A model generated the notes under the pieces. It had not been told where the DNA came from, ran no database searches, and saw only the letters and a program-made list of their open reading frames with translations. From Akkermansiaceae bacterium (GTDB lineage: Bacteria > Verrucomicrobiota > Verrucomicrobiia > Verrucomicrobiales > Akkermansiaceae), in assembly GCA_024233135.1 (NCBI GenBank), contig JACKPZ010000007.1, forward strand, positions 1 to 64,000: 64,000 nt of DNA, read 5' to 3'. The translations under genes were made by a program, and so were the position numbers. Below, piece after piece: positions 34,272 through 42,042 of this stretch. Position 1 is the first letter of the stretch, and the number at the start of each line of letters is the position of its first letter.

Positions 34272-36518
34272 GTGAGCGAGCGGACGGCCGCCTTCTGTGA
34301 CAGGCATCCGCTTTTCGTCGCGGCGGTCTATTGCGTGGTGGTCATCGGGCTGGGCGCGTGGTCGCCGGCTTTGGCGGTTGTGGCCGCCATCGCGCTCGCG
34401 GCTGGCGCGTGGCGGATCAATGGATGGCGGATGGCCGCCGGCTGGTTGTTTTGTGCCGCGGTCGCGGTGACGGTGATGACCGTCCGCGAGGGTCAGCGGG
34501 TCGCCGCAGGCGAGCGGCTGGCTGCGGGTGGCTTGGGCGAAGCCCGCGGGCGGCTCACCGAGGACGCGCGGCAGCAAGGTCGCTATTGGTCGGCTCCGGT
34601 GCGATTGAAAGGTGGCCCTTTTCCAGGCACCAAGGTCTGGTGGGAGGGTTCGGGCGAGCCGCCGGTGGCGGGTGCGCTGGTCAGCGGCAAGGGTGGATTC
34701 GAGCCGCTTCCGTTGGCGAGAAATCCTGGAGAATTCGACCGCGGATCGTGGCTCCGGCAGCGGGGCATCGCGGCGGTTTTCTTCGCGGGTCGGATGCCGG
34801 GCACGGTGGAGGTGCCGGCGGTCACCCGGCTCGGAGCCTCCATCCGCCACGGCTTGCGGGACCGGATCATCGCCGGTCTCGAGGAACCCTCCAAATCCGC
34901 GGACATCATCCGTGCGGTGGTGATCGGCGAGAAGCCGCGGGATGGACAGGAACTGGTCGAGTCGTTTCGCAACAGCGGCACCCTGCATGTGTTCACGGTG
35001 AGCGGCTTGCATGTGGCGCTGGTGGCGACCATCGGCTGGCTGGCCCTTTCGTTCGCAGGAGTGACCCGGCGGAGAGCGGTGATCGTGCTGGTGCCACTCG
35101 TTTTCGCCTATGCGTGGGCCACGGGAAACGAAGCGCCCGCGGTCCGCTCGGCGTGGATGACGACGGTGTTTCTCGGAGCCTTCGTGTGGCGGCGGAGGCC
35201 GGATTTGTTGAACTCGCTGGGCGCCGTGTTGCTCGCCGCGCTGCTTTGGGACGGACGCTTGTTGTTTCTGCCCGGCGTCCAGCTTTCGTATGGAGTGGTG
35301 GCGGCGATCGCCCTCGCCGCGGGTCCCGCGTCGCGCTGTTTCGAATGGATGGCGCGGCCGGAGTTGTATCTGCCGGTGGAACTCATGAGCCGCTGGCAAC
35401 TCCGCTGGTGGAAATTCCGCCGTCGGCTCGCCCAGTCGCTCGGGGTTTCCTTGGCCGCGGCGGCGGGATCCGCGCCGCTCACGGCGTGGCATTTCGGCTT
35501 GTTCACTCCGGTTTCGGTGGTGGCCGGCGTTTGCATCCTGCCGCTGGTTTTCGGGATGCTCGCATTGGCGCTCGCGTCGGTCGCGATTTCACCGCTCGTC
35601 CCTCCGGGGTCGCGGTTGCTCAACCAGATCAACGGCAAGCTCGCACTGATGGTGGCCGGCGTCGCCGAAACCGGTGCGGCCGTGCCCGGCGGTCACTTCC
35701 GCCTGCGACGGGAAACCACGACCACCCTGCGGATCTACGATTTCGACCGCGGTGCCGCGGCGGCCTGCTTTTCGTCCGCGGATGGCGCCGCGGTGCTGAT
35801 CGACTGCGGCGACCGGCCGAGTTTCGAATACCGCCTCGTCCCGTCGCTCCAGAAACTTGGAATCGAGCCGGACTCGGTGGTCATCACCCACCCGGACGGA
35901 GCTCACGCAGGCGGGGGTGCGCCGGTCTGGGAGCTGCTGCCGATCCGTCAGGTCGCGCTGCCGGTTTTCCGTTCGCGCAGTCCTGCGATCCGCTCGTGGA
36001 TCGCTTCCGCGCCGGAGGCTGGCGTGGCCATCCGGCAGATCGCGGACCATCGGACGCTTGGGTTTCCCGATGGTGCGAAACTCGAAATCCTGCACGCACC
36101 GGACCCGTTGGCGGTTTCCACCGCGGCGGACGACCGCGTCGCGATTCTCCGGCTCCACTGGCGGGGATGGAGATTTCTCTTCACCAGCGACGCCGGCATG
36201 GGCACCGAACTCGCGCTGCTGGACAGCGGCGCGGATCTCTCCGCCGATGTGATCATCGCGGGAAAACACCTGCGGGATCTGTCGCTGAGCGAGCGCTTTG
36301 TCGAGGCGGTGGGACCTCGGGCGATGGTGCTGTCGAACCATCCGTTTCCGCCGGAACAGCGGCGCAAACCCGGTGAAATCGCCTACTGGCGATCGCAGGG
36401 CATCCACGTGTTCGATCAGGCGGAAACCGGTGCGGTGAGTTTCCGGCTGGAAGACGACGGACGGCTGAGAGTGGAGGAATTCGTGACGGGAAACACGGTG
36501 CGTTTCAGCCAGCGATAG
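34272..36518 (+). CDS. comEC: ComEC/Rec2-family DNA uptake channel protein
   Basis: 748 residues from GTG 34272. N-terminal hydrophobic segments and an OB-like DUF4131 region (about 60-170) are followed by the Competence membrane domain, with FRNSGTLHVFTVSGLHVALV near 232 as signature, and a C-terminal metallo-beta-lactamase-like domain from about 475. That domain lacks key metal ligands: the expected HxDxDH reads HPDGAHAGG, and the downstream HHG motif reads AGKHLRD. It would transport single-stranded DNA across the inner membrane in natural transformation, but its nuclease half may be inactive. No other com genes are in the window. Confidence 0.9.
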   Translation: MSERTAAFCDRHPLFVAAVYCVVVIGLGAWSPALAVVAAIALAAGAWRINGWRMAAGWLFCAAVAVTVMTVREGQRVAAGERLAAGGLGEARGRLTEDARQQGRYWSAPVRLKGGPFPGTKVWWEGSGEPPVAGALVSGKGGFEPLPLARNPGEFDRGSWLRQRGIAAVFFAGRMPGTVEVPAVTRLGASIRHGLRDRIIAGLEEPSKSADIIRAVVIGEKPRDGQELVESFRNSGTLHVFTVSGLHVALVATIGWLALSFAGVTRRRAVIVLVPLVFAYAWATGNEAPAVRSAWMTTVFLGAFVWRRRPDLLNSLGAVLLAALLWDGRLLFLPGVQLSYGVVAAIALAAGPASRCFEWMARPELYLPVELMSRWQLRWWKFRRRLAQSLGVSLAAAAGSAPLTAWHFGLFTPVSVVAGVCILPLVFGMLALALASVAISPLVPPGSRLLNQINGKLALMVAGVAETGAAVPGGHFRLRRETTTTLRIYDFDRGAAAACFSSADGAAVLIDCGDRPSFEYRLVPSLQKLGIEPDSVVITHPDGAHAGGGAPVWELLPIRQVALPVFRSRSPAIRSWIASAPEAGVAIRQIADHRTLGFPDGAKLEILHAPDPLAVSTAADDRVAILRLHWRGWRFLFTSDAGMGTELALLDSGADLSADVIIAGKHLRDLSLSERFVEAVGPRAMVLSNHPFPPEQRRKPGEIAYWRSQGIHVFDQAETGAVSFRLEDDGRLRVEEFVTGNTVRFSQR

Positions 36519-37140
36519 CCGGTTTGCGGCAGCGGAGCCGCCACATCCGTTTGCCCTCGGCCTCCCATTGGATCTGGAAGTCGGTCTTCGGGTGGAAAAA
36601 CGTGTCCTCCTCCCAGCCGAGAATCTCGAAGCGACCGAAGGCCTCCACCTTTTCCACGCCCCACTGGTAGTATTCCTCGTGGTCGGTCATGAAGAGAAAC
36701 TCTCCGCCGGCGACGAGCGCGCGGTCGACAGCCGTCAGGAACCGGTGCTGGACGAGCCGCCGGCGGTGGTGGCGCACCTTCGGCCACGGGTCCGGGCAGA
36801 GCAGGTGGATGCGCGAGACCGCCGCCTCCGGCAGCAGCCACTCGGCGACGTAGCCGCTTTCGAGCCGCAGGACGCGTGCGTTTGCGAGACCTTGGCGGGT
36901 GATCTTGCGGCAGACCTTGCGGACGCGTCCGAGCAAGCGCTCGACGCCGAGGAAATCCCGCTCCGGGTGGTTTCGCGCCATGTCCATCAGGAAGGTCCCG
37001 TCGCCGCAGCCGAGGTCGACCTCCAGCGGCCTGCCGTCGCGCACGATGTCCGCCGCCGCGAGCCGCCGGAAATAATGGGGCGGCACGAATTCGCCGGGCA
37101 TCGCCGGGCGGGGCAGGATGTCGAGGGGCTGCGCGCTCAT
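36505..37140 (-). CDS. trmB: tRNA (guanine-N7-)-methyltransferase
   Basis: 211 residues from ATG 37140. The SAM motif LEVDLGCGDGTFLMDMA, the LGVERL acidic loop, and LLCPDPWPKVRHHRRRLVQ, the conserved PDPWxKxRHxKRR box of TrmB, identify it. It methylates G46 in the variable loop of tRNAs. It is convergent with comEC, overlapping its end by 14 bp, and divergent from accB. Its 5' region holds GATTGCG repeats. Confidence 0.96.
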   Translation of the reverse strand: MSAQPLDILPRPAMPGEFVPPHYFRRLAAADIVRDGRPLEVDLGCGDGTFLMDMARNHPERDFLGVERLLGRVRKVCRKITRQGLANARVLRLESGYVAEWLLPEAAVSRIHLLCPDPWPKVRHHRRRLVQHRFLTAVDRALVAGGEFLFMTDHEEYYQWGVEKVEAFGRFEILGWEEDTFFHPKTDFQIQWEAEGKRMWRLRCRKPAIAG

Positions 37141-37168
37141 CGGCGCGGTTTCTAGCGGCCGCGGAGCG

Positions 37169-37189
37169 ATCCGCAATCCGCAATCGCAC
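37169..37189. repeat. Short GATTGCG heptamer array upstream of trmB
   Basis: Two to three units of ATCCGCA (reverse complement TGCGGAT). On the minus strand a TTGCGG in this array is followed, after 16 bp, by TAGAAA and then the trmB ATG, so the array may supply a -35 element. Confidence 0.5.
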
Positions 37190-37202
37190 GCGGGGTTCCC
37201 GC

Positions 37203-37232
37203 TTGACGCTGTTTCCCTGCGGCTCCTAGCCT
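37203..37232 (+). promoter_or_regulatory. Candidate sigma-70 promoter of accB-accC
   Basis: TTGACG (37203-37208), 18-bp spacer, TAGCCT (37227-37232), 20 bp upstream of GTG 37253. Sequence inspection only. Confidence 0.45.
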
Positions 37233-37252
37233 CCCCAGAACCCGAGGGCTCC

Positions 37253-37759
37253 GTGGGGCAGCCCGGGATTTCGAACCAACAACAACCGACACCCGCCGTG
37301 GACCTCCAGGAAATCCGCAAAATCGTCGAGCTCATGAACGAGCACGGGCTCACCCATTTCGACCTCACCAAAAAGGACTTCCACCTCAAGCTCAAGAAAG
37401 GTGCGGACGTCGATGACCTGCGCGGCCTGCTCGCCGCGCTGCCCACCGCCGCCGCTCCGGCTCCCGTGGCCGCAGCCGCGCCCATGCCCGCCGCCGGGTC
37501 CCCCGCGCCGGCGCCCGCCGCCGAAGGCACGGAAATCACCTCGCCGATGGTTGGCACCTTCTACCGCAAGCCCGCCCCGGACGCTCCGAACTTCGTCGAT
37601 GTCGGCTCCACCGTTTCCGTCGGCCAGACCGTCTGCATCATCGAGGCGATGAAGGTGATGAACGAGATCAAGGCCGAGAAATCCGGCACCATCTGCGAGG
37701 TTGTGGCCGAGGACGGCACGGCGGTCCAGTTCGGTGACCCGCTCTTCCGCATCAAGTAA
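37253..37759 (+). CDS. accB: Acetyl-CoA carboxylase biotin carboxyl carrier protein
   Basis: 168 residues from GTG 37253, chosen for an upstream GAGGG; GTG 37298 (MDLQEIRK) is a good alternative. The N-terminal VDLQEIRKIVELMNEHGLTHFD helix region is followed by an alanine/proline-rich linker and a C-terminal biotinyl domain with EAMKVMNE, where the lysine carries biotin. It is followed 33 bp later by accC, the standard pair. It carries CO2 between AccC and AccAD for fatty acid synthesis; accA and accD are not in the window. Confidence 0.96.
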   Translation: MGQPGISNQQQPTPAVDLQEIRKIVELMNEHGLTHFDLTKKDFHLKLKKGADVDDLRGLLAALPTAAAPAPVAAAAPMPAAGSPAPAPAAEGTEITSPMVGTFYRKPAPDAPNFVDVGSTVSVGQTVCIIEAMKVMNEIKAEKSGTICEVVAEDGTAVQFGDPLFRIK

Positions 37760-37792
37760 CTCCCTGCTCAAAGCTCCACGCTCCTTGCCCGT

Positions 37793-39145
37793 ATGTTCAA
37801 GCGCGTCCTCGTCGCCAACCGTGGCGAAATCGCCCTCCGCATCATCCGCGCCTGCCGCGAACTCGGAGTGGAATCCATCGCCGTCTATTCCGAGGCCGAT
37901 GTCGACTCGATGCACGTCCAACTCGCCGACCAGGCGGTGTGCATCGGCCCCGCTCCGGGCAAGGAATCGTATCTGAAGATGGACCGCATCATCGCCGCCG
38001 CCGAGATCACCGGCGCCGAGGCGATCCATCCGGGCTACGGGTTTCTATCGGAAAACGCACGCTTCGCCGACATCTGCGATTCGTCCGGCATCGTGTTCAT
38101 CGGCCCGTCGGCCGAGGTGATCACCCAGATGGGCGACAAGGCGACCGCCCGCGCGACGGCCACGGCGAACGGCGTGCCGGTCACCCCCGGCTCGGATATC
38201 ATGCCGGATGCGGAGACCGCGTTCGAGGAAGCGAAGAAGATCGGCTTCCCGGTGATGATCAAGGCCACCGCGGGTGGCGGCGGACGCGGCATGCGCCCGT
38301 GTTTCAAGGAGGAGGAGTTCATCAACCTGTTCCAAGCCGCGTCGAGCGAGGCGATCGTTTGTTTCGGAAACGGCGATTGTTATCTCGAAAAGCTCGTTCT
38401 CAACCCGCACCACATCGAGTTCCAGGTCATCTGCGACTCGCACGGCAACTACGTGCACCTCGGCGAGCGCGATTGCTCGATGCAGCGCCGCAACCAGAAG
38501 ATCATCGAGGAATGTCCCTCGCCGCTCGTTTCGCAGGAACTGCGCGACCGGATGGGCGAGGCGTCGGTGAATCTTGTCAAAAACATCGGATATCTCAACG
38601 CCGGAACCATTGAATATCTCGTCGATGAAAAGGGCGAGAACTTCTATTTCATGGAGATGAACACCCGCATCCAGGTGGAACATCCCGTGACCGAGGAGGT
38701 GATGGGATGCGAGCTCATCAAGGAGCAGATCCGCATCGCCGCCGGCGAGCCGCTTTCCCACCATGTGCTGGAAGCCACGCCGCGCGGCCACTCGATCGAG
38801 TGCCGCATCAACGCCGAGGATCCGTACAACAATTTCGCCCCCAGCCCCGGCACCATCGACCTCTGGTACGCGCCGGGTGGCAAGGGCGTGCGCGTCGACA
38901 CCCACGTTTACTCCGGCTACAGCGTGCCGCCGAACTACGACTCGATGATCGCCAAGCTCATCGTCACCGGCTCGACCCGCGAGATCGCCATCGCCCGGAT
39001 GAAACGCGCGCTCGGCGAGTTCATGATCCGCGGCATCAAGACGACCATCCCGTTCCAGCTCGAGATCATCAACCACCCGGACTTCGTCGCCGGGAAATAC
39101 GACATCGGCTGGGTGAGCCGGTTCCTGGAGGAGAAGAAGGGCTGA
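37793..39145 (+). CDS. accC: Biotin carboxylase subunit of acetyl-CoA carboxylase
   Basis: 450 residues, full family length. An N-terminal VLVANRGEIALRIIRACRELG, the ATP-grasp glycine loop IKATAGGGGRGMR, GERDCSMQRRNQKIIEE, and FMEMNTRIQVEHPVTE with catalytic glutamate/asparagine/arginine are all intact. ATP-dependent carboxylation of biotin on AccB. Cytosolic, operon with accB. Confidence 0.98.
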   Translation: MFKRVLVANRGEIALRIIRACRELGVESIAVYSEADVDSMHVQLADQAVCIGPAPGKESYLKMDRIIAAAEITGAEAIHPGYGFLSENARFADICDSSGIVFIGPSAEVITQMGDKATARATATANGVPVTPGSDIMPDAETAFEEAKKIGFPVMIKATAGGGGRGMRPCFKEEEFINLFQAASSEAIVCFGNGDCYLEKLVLNPHHIEFQVICDSHGNYVHLGERDCSMQRRNQKIIEECPSPLVSQELRDRMGEASVNLVKNIGYLNAGTIEYLVDEKGENFYFMEMNTRIQVEHPVTEEVMGCELIKEQIRIAAGEPLSHHVLEATPRGHSIECRINAEDPYNNFAPSPGTIDLWYAPGGKGVRVDTHVYSGYSVPPNYDSMIAKLIVTGSTREIAIARMKRALGEFMIRGIKTTIPFQLEIINHPDFVAGKYDIGWVSRFLEEKKG

Positions 39146-39244
39146 GGTCCGAGTGTCTTCTTCCGCTCCGCAGGGAGCCGTCATGCAACTAGTGGAACGC
39201 TGCGGGAACTTGACAACTTGTCCACTTCGGGTGAGTGTTCCGGC

Positions 39245-39481
39245 ATGAAAACCGTGACCATCGCCGAGTTCAAACGCGATCTTCCCGCGCTGCTCGACGA
39301 GGTGGCCAAGGGCGCCAGCATCGTGGTTCAGAGAGGCCGCCGTCGCGAGAACGTCGCCATCCTCGCCCCCTACGAGTCCGTGTCCTCCGCGCCCCGCCCG
39401 CTCGGATTGCTTTCCTCGCGCGGCAAGCCTTCCTTCCACGACTGGGAAATGTCCGACGACGAATTTCTCGCTTCCCATTGA
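39245..39481 (+). CDS. Phd/YefM-family antitoxin
   Basis: 78 residues from ATG 39245; the frame could start at TTG 39218. MKTVTIAEFKRDLPALLDEVAKGASIVVQ, then a RRRENVAIL block, is the Phd/YefM N-terminal dimer and DNA-binding domain. The short C-terminal tail (FHDWEMSDDEFLA) would cover the toxin active site. It ends 3 bp before the PIN toxin. It is expected to repress its own promoter. Confidence 0.88.
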   Translation: MKTVTIAEFKRDLPALLDEVAKGASIVVQRGRRRENVAILAPYESVSSAPRPLGLLSSRGKPSFHDWEMSDDEFLASH

Positions 39482-39484
39482 GCC

Positions 39485-39886
39485 ATGGCGTGGATGCTAG
39501 ATACCCACACCCTGATCTGGGCCCTGTTCGAGCCGAAGAAACTCGGCCGCAAGACACGTGCGATCCTTGTCGATCCGGTCAACCAGGTCTTCGTGAGTCC
39601 AATCAGCTATTGGGAGATCAGCCTGAAGGCCGGCATCGGGAAACTCGTGCTGCCTGGCACGGAGCCCGATGAAATCCCTGCCGCCGCCGCTCGTCTCGGT
39701 CTCACCGATGCTCCGCTGCCACCGGAAGTTCTCGCGAGTTTCCACCGGTTGCCCCGGGCACCCGACCACCGCGACCCTTTCGACCGGTTGCTCATCTGGC
39801 ATTGCATCGTCGGCAAGCTCACACTCCTCAGCCAGGACCGTGCGCTGCCATTTTACCAGACCCACGGCTTGAGTTTCGAATGGTGA
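39485..39886 (+). CDS. PIN-domain toxin (VapC-like)
   Basis: 133 residues. The PIN acidic set is complete: MLDTHTLIWAL (Asp6), SYWEISLK (Glu44), DHRDPFDRLLI and LLSQDRAL. The HRDPFDRLLIWH core is the type II vapC signature. A ribonuclease toxin neutralised by the upstream Phd-like protein. Its stop lies 18 bp before the chosen thiE start, with an in-frame ATG overlapping as TGATG, so thiE translation may be coupled to it. Confidence 0.9.
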   Translation: MAWMLDTHTLIWALFEPKKLGRKTRAILVDPVNQVFVSPISYWEISLKAGIGKLVLPGTEPDEIPAAAARLGLTDAPLPPEVLASFHRLPRAPDHRDPFDRLLIWHCIVGKLTLLSQDRALPFYQTHGLSFEW

Positions 39887-39906
39887 TGGCGCTATCAAAC
39901 GCGACC

Positions 39907-40587
39907 ATGAACGACGCCCGCTTGTATGGAATCCTCGACCTCGGCTACGTGTCCGAGGAAAACGCGGTGCCAGTGGCGAAGTCGCTGTTAGATGGCGGCG
40001 CGGGCATTCTCCAGCTTCGTGCGAAGGGGCATGACCTGGAAACCAACCGCCGCCTTGCCGCGGTCCTGCAACCGCTCTGCCGCGAGGCCGGCGTGCCGTT
40101 CATCCTCAACGACTACCCGGAACTCGCCGCGGAGCTCGGCACCGACGGTGTGCACATCGGCCAGGACGATGGAACGCTTGCGAACGCCCGCGCGATCGTC
40201 GGTCCCGGCAAGATCATCGGGCGTTCGACCCATTCGCTCGCACAAGCCCGCGCCGCGCTGGAGGAAGGTTTCGACTACATCGGCTTCGGCCCCCTGTTTC
40301 CCACACCGACGAAACTCGGGCGTCCCGGCATCGGCCTCGAAGACATCGCGGCGATGGAACGCGAGGTCGGCTCGAAGATCCCGGCATTCTGCATCGGAGG
40401 CATCAAACGGGAAAACCTGGACGAAGTGCTCTCGGCCGGAGCACGGCGCGTGGTGATCGTTTCCGAACTCCTGACGGCGCCGGATGTGGAAGCCGCCACC
40501 CGGGACGTGGTCGGGCGGATGATTGCGGATTGCGGATTGCGGATTGCGGACTGCGGATTAGAAGATCCGGCTCATGCAATCGCATGA
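39907..40587 (+). CDS. thiE: Thiamine-phosphate synthase
   Basis: 226 residues from ATG 39907; ATG 39886 is an alternative. TIM-barrel motifs: LLDGGAGILQLRAKG, ILNDYPELAAELGTDGVHIG (pyrophosphate binding), STHSLAQARAALEEGFDYIGFGP and FCIGGIKRENLDEVL. It condenses hydroxymethylpyrimidine-PP with thiazole phosphate. The last residues (IADCGLRIADCGL and so on) are not ThiE-like. They are translated from the GATTGCG heptamer array at 40521-40555, so the original stop has been lost or displaced. Overlaps the next gene by 14 bp. Confidence 0.93.
   Translation: MNDARLYGILDLGYVSEENAVPVAKSLLDGGAGILQLRAKGHDLETNRRLAAVLQPLCREAGVPFILNDYPELAAELGTDGVHIGQDDGTLANARAIVGPGKIIGRSTHSLAQARAALEEGFDYIGFGPLFPTPTKLGRPGIGLEDIAAMEREVGSKIPAFCIGGIKRENLDEVLSAGARRVVIVSELLTAPDVEAATRDVVGRMIADCGLRIADCGLEDPAHAIA
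40521..40560. repeat. GATTGCG heptamer array inside the thiE 3' end
   Basis: Four perfect GATTGCG units, one GACTGCG and a partial GATTA. It lies within the thiE reading frame and is paired with an inverted array at 41014-41041 across the four-helix-bundle gene. Confidence 0.85.
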
Positions 40588-40930
40588 ACTCAAGGAGCGG
40601 ACAATGTGTTTCGGGCTGCGGATTCTTGATGTGGTGGATTCGTTGCCGTCGACCTCCAAAGGAAGAACCATTGCAAACCAGTTATCGCGCTCGGGAACCT
40701 CGGTGGGGGCGAATTACCGGGCGGCCTGCCGAGCGAAGAGCAGGGCGGATTTCGTTCACAAAATGGGAACGGTGGAGGAAGAAGCCGACGAGACCTCCTA
40801 TTGGCTGGAGATGATCATCCGGGCGAAGATGTTGCCAGCCAAGCGGCTTCAGCCCCTGTTGGACGAATCGAACGAGATCCTCGCTGTTGTCGTGGCCTCC
40901 ATCAACACCGCGAAACGGAACAAACGATAA
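40574..40930 (+). CDS. Four-helix-bundle protein (S23/intervening-sequence protein family)
   Basis: 118 residues. LRILDVVDSLPSTSKGRTIANQL, then RSGTSVGANYRAACRAKSRADF and VEEEADETSYWLEMI, match the small four-helix-bundle family first known from 23S rRNA intervening sequences. It probably binds nucleic acid through a basic concave face. It starts inside the 3' end of thiE and is flanked by inverted GATTGCG arrays, suggesting that gene and arrays moved in together. The molecular role of the family is unclear. Confidence 0.88.
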   Translation: MQSHELKERTMCFGLRILDVVDSLPSTSKGRTIANQLSRSGTSVGANYRAACRAKSRADFVHKMGTVEEEADETSYWLEMIIRAKMLPAKRLQPLLDESNEILAVVVASINTAKRNKR

Positions 40931-41008
40931 AAGCGGGTTGCGGATCAGATGATTCCAACTAGAACACAGGGCTTCCGGGGAGCCCCGGACCTTCCAACCC
41001 GTTCCGCC

Positions 41009-41971
41009 ATGGCCAATCCGCAATCCGCAATCCGCAGTCCGCAAACGCTCGCCGTCGGCGGCACGATCGCCATCGACAACGTCAAGACCCCGGAAGCCGA
41101 AGCCGAGAACCTGCTCGGAGGATCCGCCGCGTATGCGGCGCTCGCGGCGTCGTTTTTCACGAAACCCGTCGATCTGATCGGCATCATCGGCCATGACTTC
41201 CCCGCGGAGCACCTCGATATGCTCGAAGGCCGCGGGATTTCACTGCACGGCGTCGAGCGATCGGAAAACGAATCGTTCACGTGGACGGGCGAATACCACA
41301 CCAACATGAACGAGCGTACGACCCACCGCGTGGGGCTCAACGTGCTCGAAAGCTGGCAGGTGAAGGTTCCAGAGGCATGCCGCGACGCGGGCATCGTGGT
41401 GCTGGCGAACATGTCGCCGGACAACCAGCTTGAGATGCTCGGCCAGATGCGCAATGAGTCTGCCTTCGTCATCGCCGACACGATGGACCTGTGGATCTCC
41501 ATCGCCAACGAGCGGCTCCATGACGTGCTGCCGAAGCTCGATCTTTTCGTGCTCAACGAAGGCGAAGCGCGCGATCTCGCGGGTACCACCAACCTCGTCC
41601 GCGCCGGCATGCTGCTGCTCGAGAAGGGCCCGCGCTATGTGTGCGTGAAGCTCGGCGAATTCGGCGCGATGCTCTTCGGCCAGGCGAACGGCGGTGAGAA
41701 ACACGCGTTCTTCCGCTCGACGGCGTATCCGCTCGAAGCGGTCGCCGACCCGACCGGCGCGGGTGACACCTTCCTCGGCGCGATCGCCGGCTACCTGGCC
41801 GCGCAGGGTTCGGGGCCGTATGATTTCGGCATGCTGCGGCAGGCGGTCATCCAGGGATCGATCCTCGCTTCGTTCACGTGCGAGGCGTTTTCGACGAAGC
41901 GCCTTGAAGCACTCTCCGACGAGGAGCTGGCCGACCGCATCGAGTATTTCCGCGAAACGACGAGCTGGTGA
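41009..41971 (+). CDS. PfkB-family sugar/nucleoside kinase
   Basis: 320 residues from ATG 41009. A ribokinase fold with GGSAAYAALAASFF near the start, FVLNEGEARDLAG and the C-terminal PfkB signature DPTGAGDTFLGAIAGYLA, which contains the anion hole and catalytic aspartate. Residues 2-12 (ANPQSAIRSPQ) are encoded by the heptamer array CAATCCG, so the natural start was probably different (TLAVGGTIAIDN fits the family start). The substrate is not predictable; some close relatives act on adenosine or ribose-like sugars. Confidence 0.88.
   Translation: MANPQSAIRSPQTLAVGGTIAIDNVKTPEAEAENLLGGSAAYAALAASFFTKPVDLIGIIGHDFPAEHLDMLEGRGISLHGVERSENESFTWTGEYHTNMNERTTHRVGLNVLESWQVKVPEACRDAGIVVLANMSPDNQLEMLGQMRNESAFVIADTMDLWISIANERLHDVLPKLDLFVLNEGEARDLAGTTNLVRAGMLLLEKGPRYVCVKLGEFGAMLFGQANGGEKHAFFRSTAYPLEAVADPTGAGDTFLGAIAGYLAAQGSGPYDFGMLRQAVIQGSILASFTCEAFSTKRLEALSDEELADRIEYFRETTSW
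41014..41041. repeat. CAATCCG heptamer array inside the PfkB 5' end
   Basis: Three CAATCCG units and one CAGTCCG, the inverse of the array in thiE. It encodes the first residues of the kinase. Confidence 0.85.
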
Positions 41972-41979
41972 GGTGAATC

Positions 41980-42042
41980 GTAGGCCCGTTCGTGAGAACG
42001 AGTGGGAAGGCTCCGCGTTCGCGGTCTCACGACCGCGCCTAC
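41980..42042. repeat. GTAGGC-type inverted-repeat element
   Basis: Begins GTAGGC (41980-41985) and ends GCCTAC (42037-42042), with internal hairpins such as TCGTGAGAACGA and GCGGTCTCACGACCGC. The right end supplies the uvrC stop codon. Confidence 0.7.

Noticed and set aside
40521..41041. Heptamer arrays as a CRISPR.
   Set aside because: Units are 7 bp with no spacers, and no cas genes are nearby.
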